The notes under the pieces were generated by a model that saw only the letters and a list, made by a program, of their open reading frames with translations, had not been told where the DNA came from and did no database searches. The position numbers were made by a program, and so were the translations under genes. Source: Elusimicrobiota bacterium (GTDB taxonomy: Bacteria; Elusimicrobiota; Elusimicrobia; Elusimicrobiales; UBA9959). Taken from it: a DNA stretch of 7,030 bases. Location of the stretch: positions 1-7,030 of the forward strand of contig DNQL01000091.1 in the NCBI GenBank assembly GCA_003500765.1, in the 5' to 3' direction. Positions 5,489-7,030 of this stretch are shown piece after piece (the first letter of the stretch is position 1; every line of letters begins with the position of its first letter).

Positions 5489-7030
5489 ATGAAAAGAAAG
5501 CTTCTTTTTCTGCTGCTCTGCTGCCTGCCTTCTTTCGCGTCGGCGGGCTACGACCTTAAATGGACCGAGACCGAGGTGGTCCTGGACCGCGACGGGCGCG
5601 GCCAGGTCTCCTACGCCGTGCGCTGGGGAGTGACCGGCCGCGAGATACACGCCTTTTACTTCGAGGGAGCGGCCGAGCCGCCGGTGTTCGACCGTGCCGG
5701 CGCCTACGCCGTGGACGACCGGGGGGAGCGCTACGACCTGGACATAAAGCACGTCTCCGGCCGCAAGTACGACATCGTCCTCGCCGGAGGACGCGGTTTC
5801 GGGGGCGGCGACATCACTTTCTTCTTCCGCTACGCGGCGGACTTCCAGGCCGGCGGCACGCTGACCCAGACCATGGCCGGCGAGCGCCGGCTGGCCGTCT
5901 TCAACTGGTCGCCTGTGCAATGGGACGAGCCTCTCGAGCACATGACGGTCAAGGTGGTTTACCCGGCGCCGCTGCTGCCCGGCGAGACCGGCGAGGCCGC
6001 GGCGTCGCGCCTGTCGTTCATGACCGAGAAATTCGTCAACGAACGATTCCTCATCGACTACCCGGAAACGGTCAACGAGGCGGGAGAGCGGCTTTTCACC
6101 GTGCGCTATCATAAGAAGGACGCGGGGACCAGGTTCCATATGCGCACGCAGACCTACGTGGACGCCGGCGTGTTCGACCTTCAGACGATGGCGTCCGCCG
6201 GGCTGCTGGCCGGGACGCCGAAAGGCCCCTGGCGCGCGGCTCCGGAAAATTACTACCTCGGCCGGTATTTCCCCGGCGGCATGCTGGCGACCCTTCCCAT
6301 CACGCGGGGGGAGACCCTTTTCCTGGCGCTGGTTTTCGCCGTCTTCTTCGGCGTGCTGCCTTTCGTGGTGATGACGCGCAAGCACAACTCCATGCTGGTG
6401 GCGCAGGCCGGCATCTCGGAGGTCAACTGGGAGGGCACCGAATGGGAGCCGCCCAAGGCGCAGGTCAGCTCTTTCCGCAAGCCGGGCAAGGTGGCCAAGG
6501 ACCTGAGCCCCATCGAGGCGGGCGTGATACTGGGACTGCCGCTGACCGAACTGGGCGGGCTGATACTGGGCAACATGGAGCGAAAGGGCCTGCTTAAGAT
6601 CACCGGGACCGATCCGCTGCGCGTGAGCAAGCCGCCGCACATTTACGCCAGCAACGACCCGTACGAGACGCTGCTGCTGGGCGGCATAAAGCCCGACGGC
6701 TCGGTAGACGAGGCCGCGCTCAAGGAGATGGTGAAAAGCATAGCGGCCGGCATGGAGCAGAAGATCTGGGACGCGGACCTGGAGGCGACGAAGGCCTACT
6801 ACAGGAAGAAGGCCGAGACCGCCGCGCCGGCCGGCGCCGAGACCGACCACGGCTATTATTGGGGCGGCTACAGGCGCCGCTTCCTGCGGCTCGACGACCG
6901 GCGCTATGAAAATACGGCGTCCGTCGGGGAGGGGCTCAAGGGCTCGCTCGGCGACGCCGCCTCGCTGGACTTCGAGACTTTCAGGACCTCGCGGTCCTGC
7001 TACGAGGGGGCCTTCGCTCGCGACGCCTGC
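5489..7030 (+). CDS. DUF2207-like exported, membrane-anchored protein (partial, runs off the window)
   Basis: The frame is open for 514 codons to the right edge without a stop. Residues 1-19 are a signal peptide: MKRK, a leucine-rich core, and cleavage after FASA. Residues 20-270 form a strand-rich extracytoplasmic domain (TEVVLDRDGRGQVSYAVRW at 28-46). A single membrane helix at 276-295 (ETLFLALVFAVFFGVLPFVV region) is followed by basic residues, placing the rest in the cytoplasm. Residues 339-371 (LSPIEAGVILGLPLTELGG, then NMERKGLLKI) resemble the winged-helix-like segment of DUF2207 (YciQ-like) membrane proteins. Residues 415-470 are charged, with a GYYWGGYRRRF patch. The last residues show RSC and RDAC, perhaps the start of a Cys-rich tail. 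The start is supported by GAGGGG at 5479-5484, four bases before the ATG. Function is unknown; the DUF2207 assignment comes from pattern only. Confidence 0.8.
   Translation, partial: MKRKLLFLLLCCLPSFASAGYDLKWTETEVVLDRDGRGQVSYAVRWGVTGREIHAFYFEGAAEPPVFDRAGAYAVDDRGERYDLDIKHVSGRKYDIVLAGGRGFGGGDITFFFRYAADFQAGGTLTQTMAGERRLAVFNWSPVQWDEPLEHMTVKVVYPAPLLPGETGEAAASRLSFMTEKFVNERFLIDYPETVNEAGERLFTVRYHKKDAGTRFHMRTQTYVDAGVFDLQTMASAGLLAGTPKGPWRAAPENYYLGRYFPGGMLATLPITRGETLFLALVFAVFFGVLPFVVMTRKHNSMLVAQAGISEVNWEGTEWEPPKAQVSSFRKPGKVAKDLSPIEAGVILGLPLTELGGLILGNMERKGLLKITGTDPLRVSKPPHIYASNDPYETLLLGGIKPDGSVDEAALKEMVKSIAAGMEQKIWDADLEATKAYYRKKAETAAPAGAETDHGYYWGGYRRRFLRLDDRRYENTASVGEGLKGSLGDAASLDFETFRTSRSCYEGAFARDAC

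Noticed and set aside
5560..6114. Plus-strand Arg/Gly-rich open frame
   Set aside because: It is an out-of-frame shadow inside the DUF2207-like gene, with very high Arg content.
5447..6850. Long minus-strand open frame (467 codons)
   Set aside because: It lies opposite the DUF2207-like gene, which has a signal peptide, membrane helix, ribosome binding site and promoter. The antisense product is His/Arg/Gln-rich low-complexity sequence typical of antisense frames in GC-rich DNA.

Overview
The window is GC-rich bacterial chromosomal DNA with densely packed, mostly single-function genes. It shows no sign of phage, insertion sequences, CRISPR arrays or structural RNA genes. The best guess for the host is a GC-rich Gram-negative lineage such as Elusimicrobiota. 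This rests on a PorV/PorQ-like outer-membrane barrel end with a terminal Phe, several exported proteins, an AblB-type acetyltransferase, and frequent ATA (Ile) and AGG (Arg) codons despite high GC. It is an inference without a marker gene, and Deltaproteobacteria-like groups cannot be excluded.

Layout, left to right. (1) Positions 1-299 hold the C-terminal end of an outer-membrane beta-barrel, with an in-frame stop at 12-14. (2) Positions 321-2510 hold two same-strand genes 18 bases apart: an AlaX-like Ala-tRNA editing domain protein and a large exported protein of unknown function with propeller-like repeats. (3) Convergent to these, 2526-3497 on the minus strand encodes AblB, a beta-lysine N-acetyltransferase. 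A hairpin inside the 3' end of the preceding gene may serve as its terminator. (4) A 143-base divergent intergenic region (3498-3640) carries an 11-base-spaced direct repeat, candidate -10 boxes, and two possible hairpins that share one arm, one of which would cover the ribosome binding site of the next gene. (5) Positions 3641-4929 hold a translationally coupled pair: a cysteine-cluster protein of unknown function, then a YgjV-like membrane protein fused to a GNAT-like domain. (6) A perfect 18-bp stem terminator at 4944-4983 separates this pair from the convergent tandem-ACT-domain protein (5001-5408, minus). (7) An 80-base divergent region contains a perfect palindrome giving TATAAT on both strands. 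(8) From 5489 to beyond the right edge runs a DUF2207-like exported and membrane-anchored protein.

No single pathway links the genes. AblB belongs to compatible-solute synthesis, but its partner lysine 2,3-aminomutase is not here. The AlaX-like protein belongs to translation quality control. The ACT protein probably senses an amino acid. The two least understood items are the coupled cysteine-protein/membrane-GNAT pair with its unusual leader, and the membrane protein driven from a symmetric promoter shared with the ACT gene.
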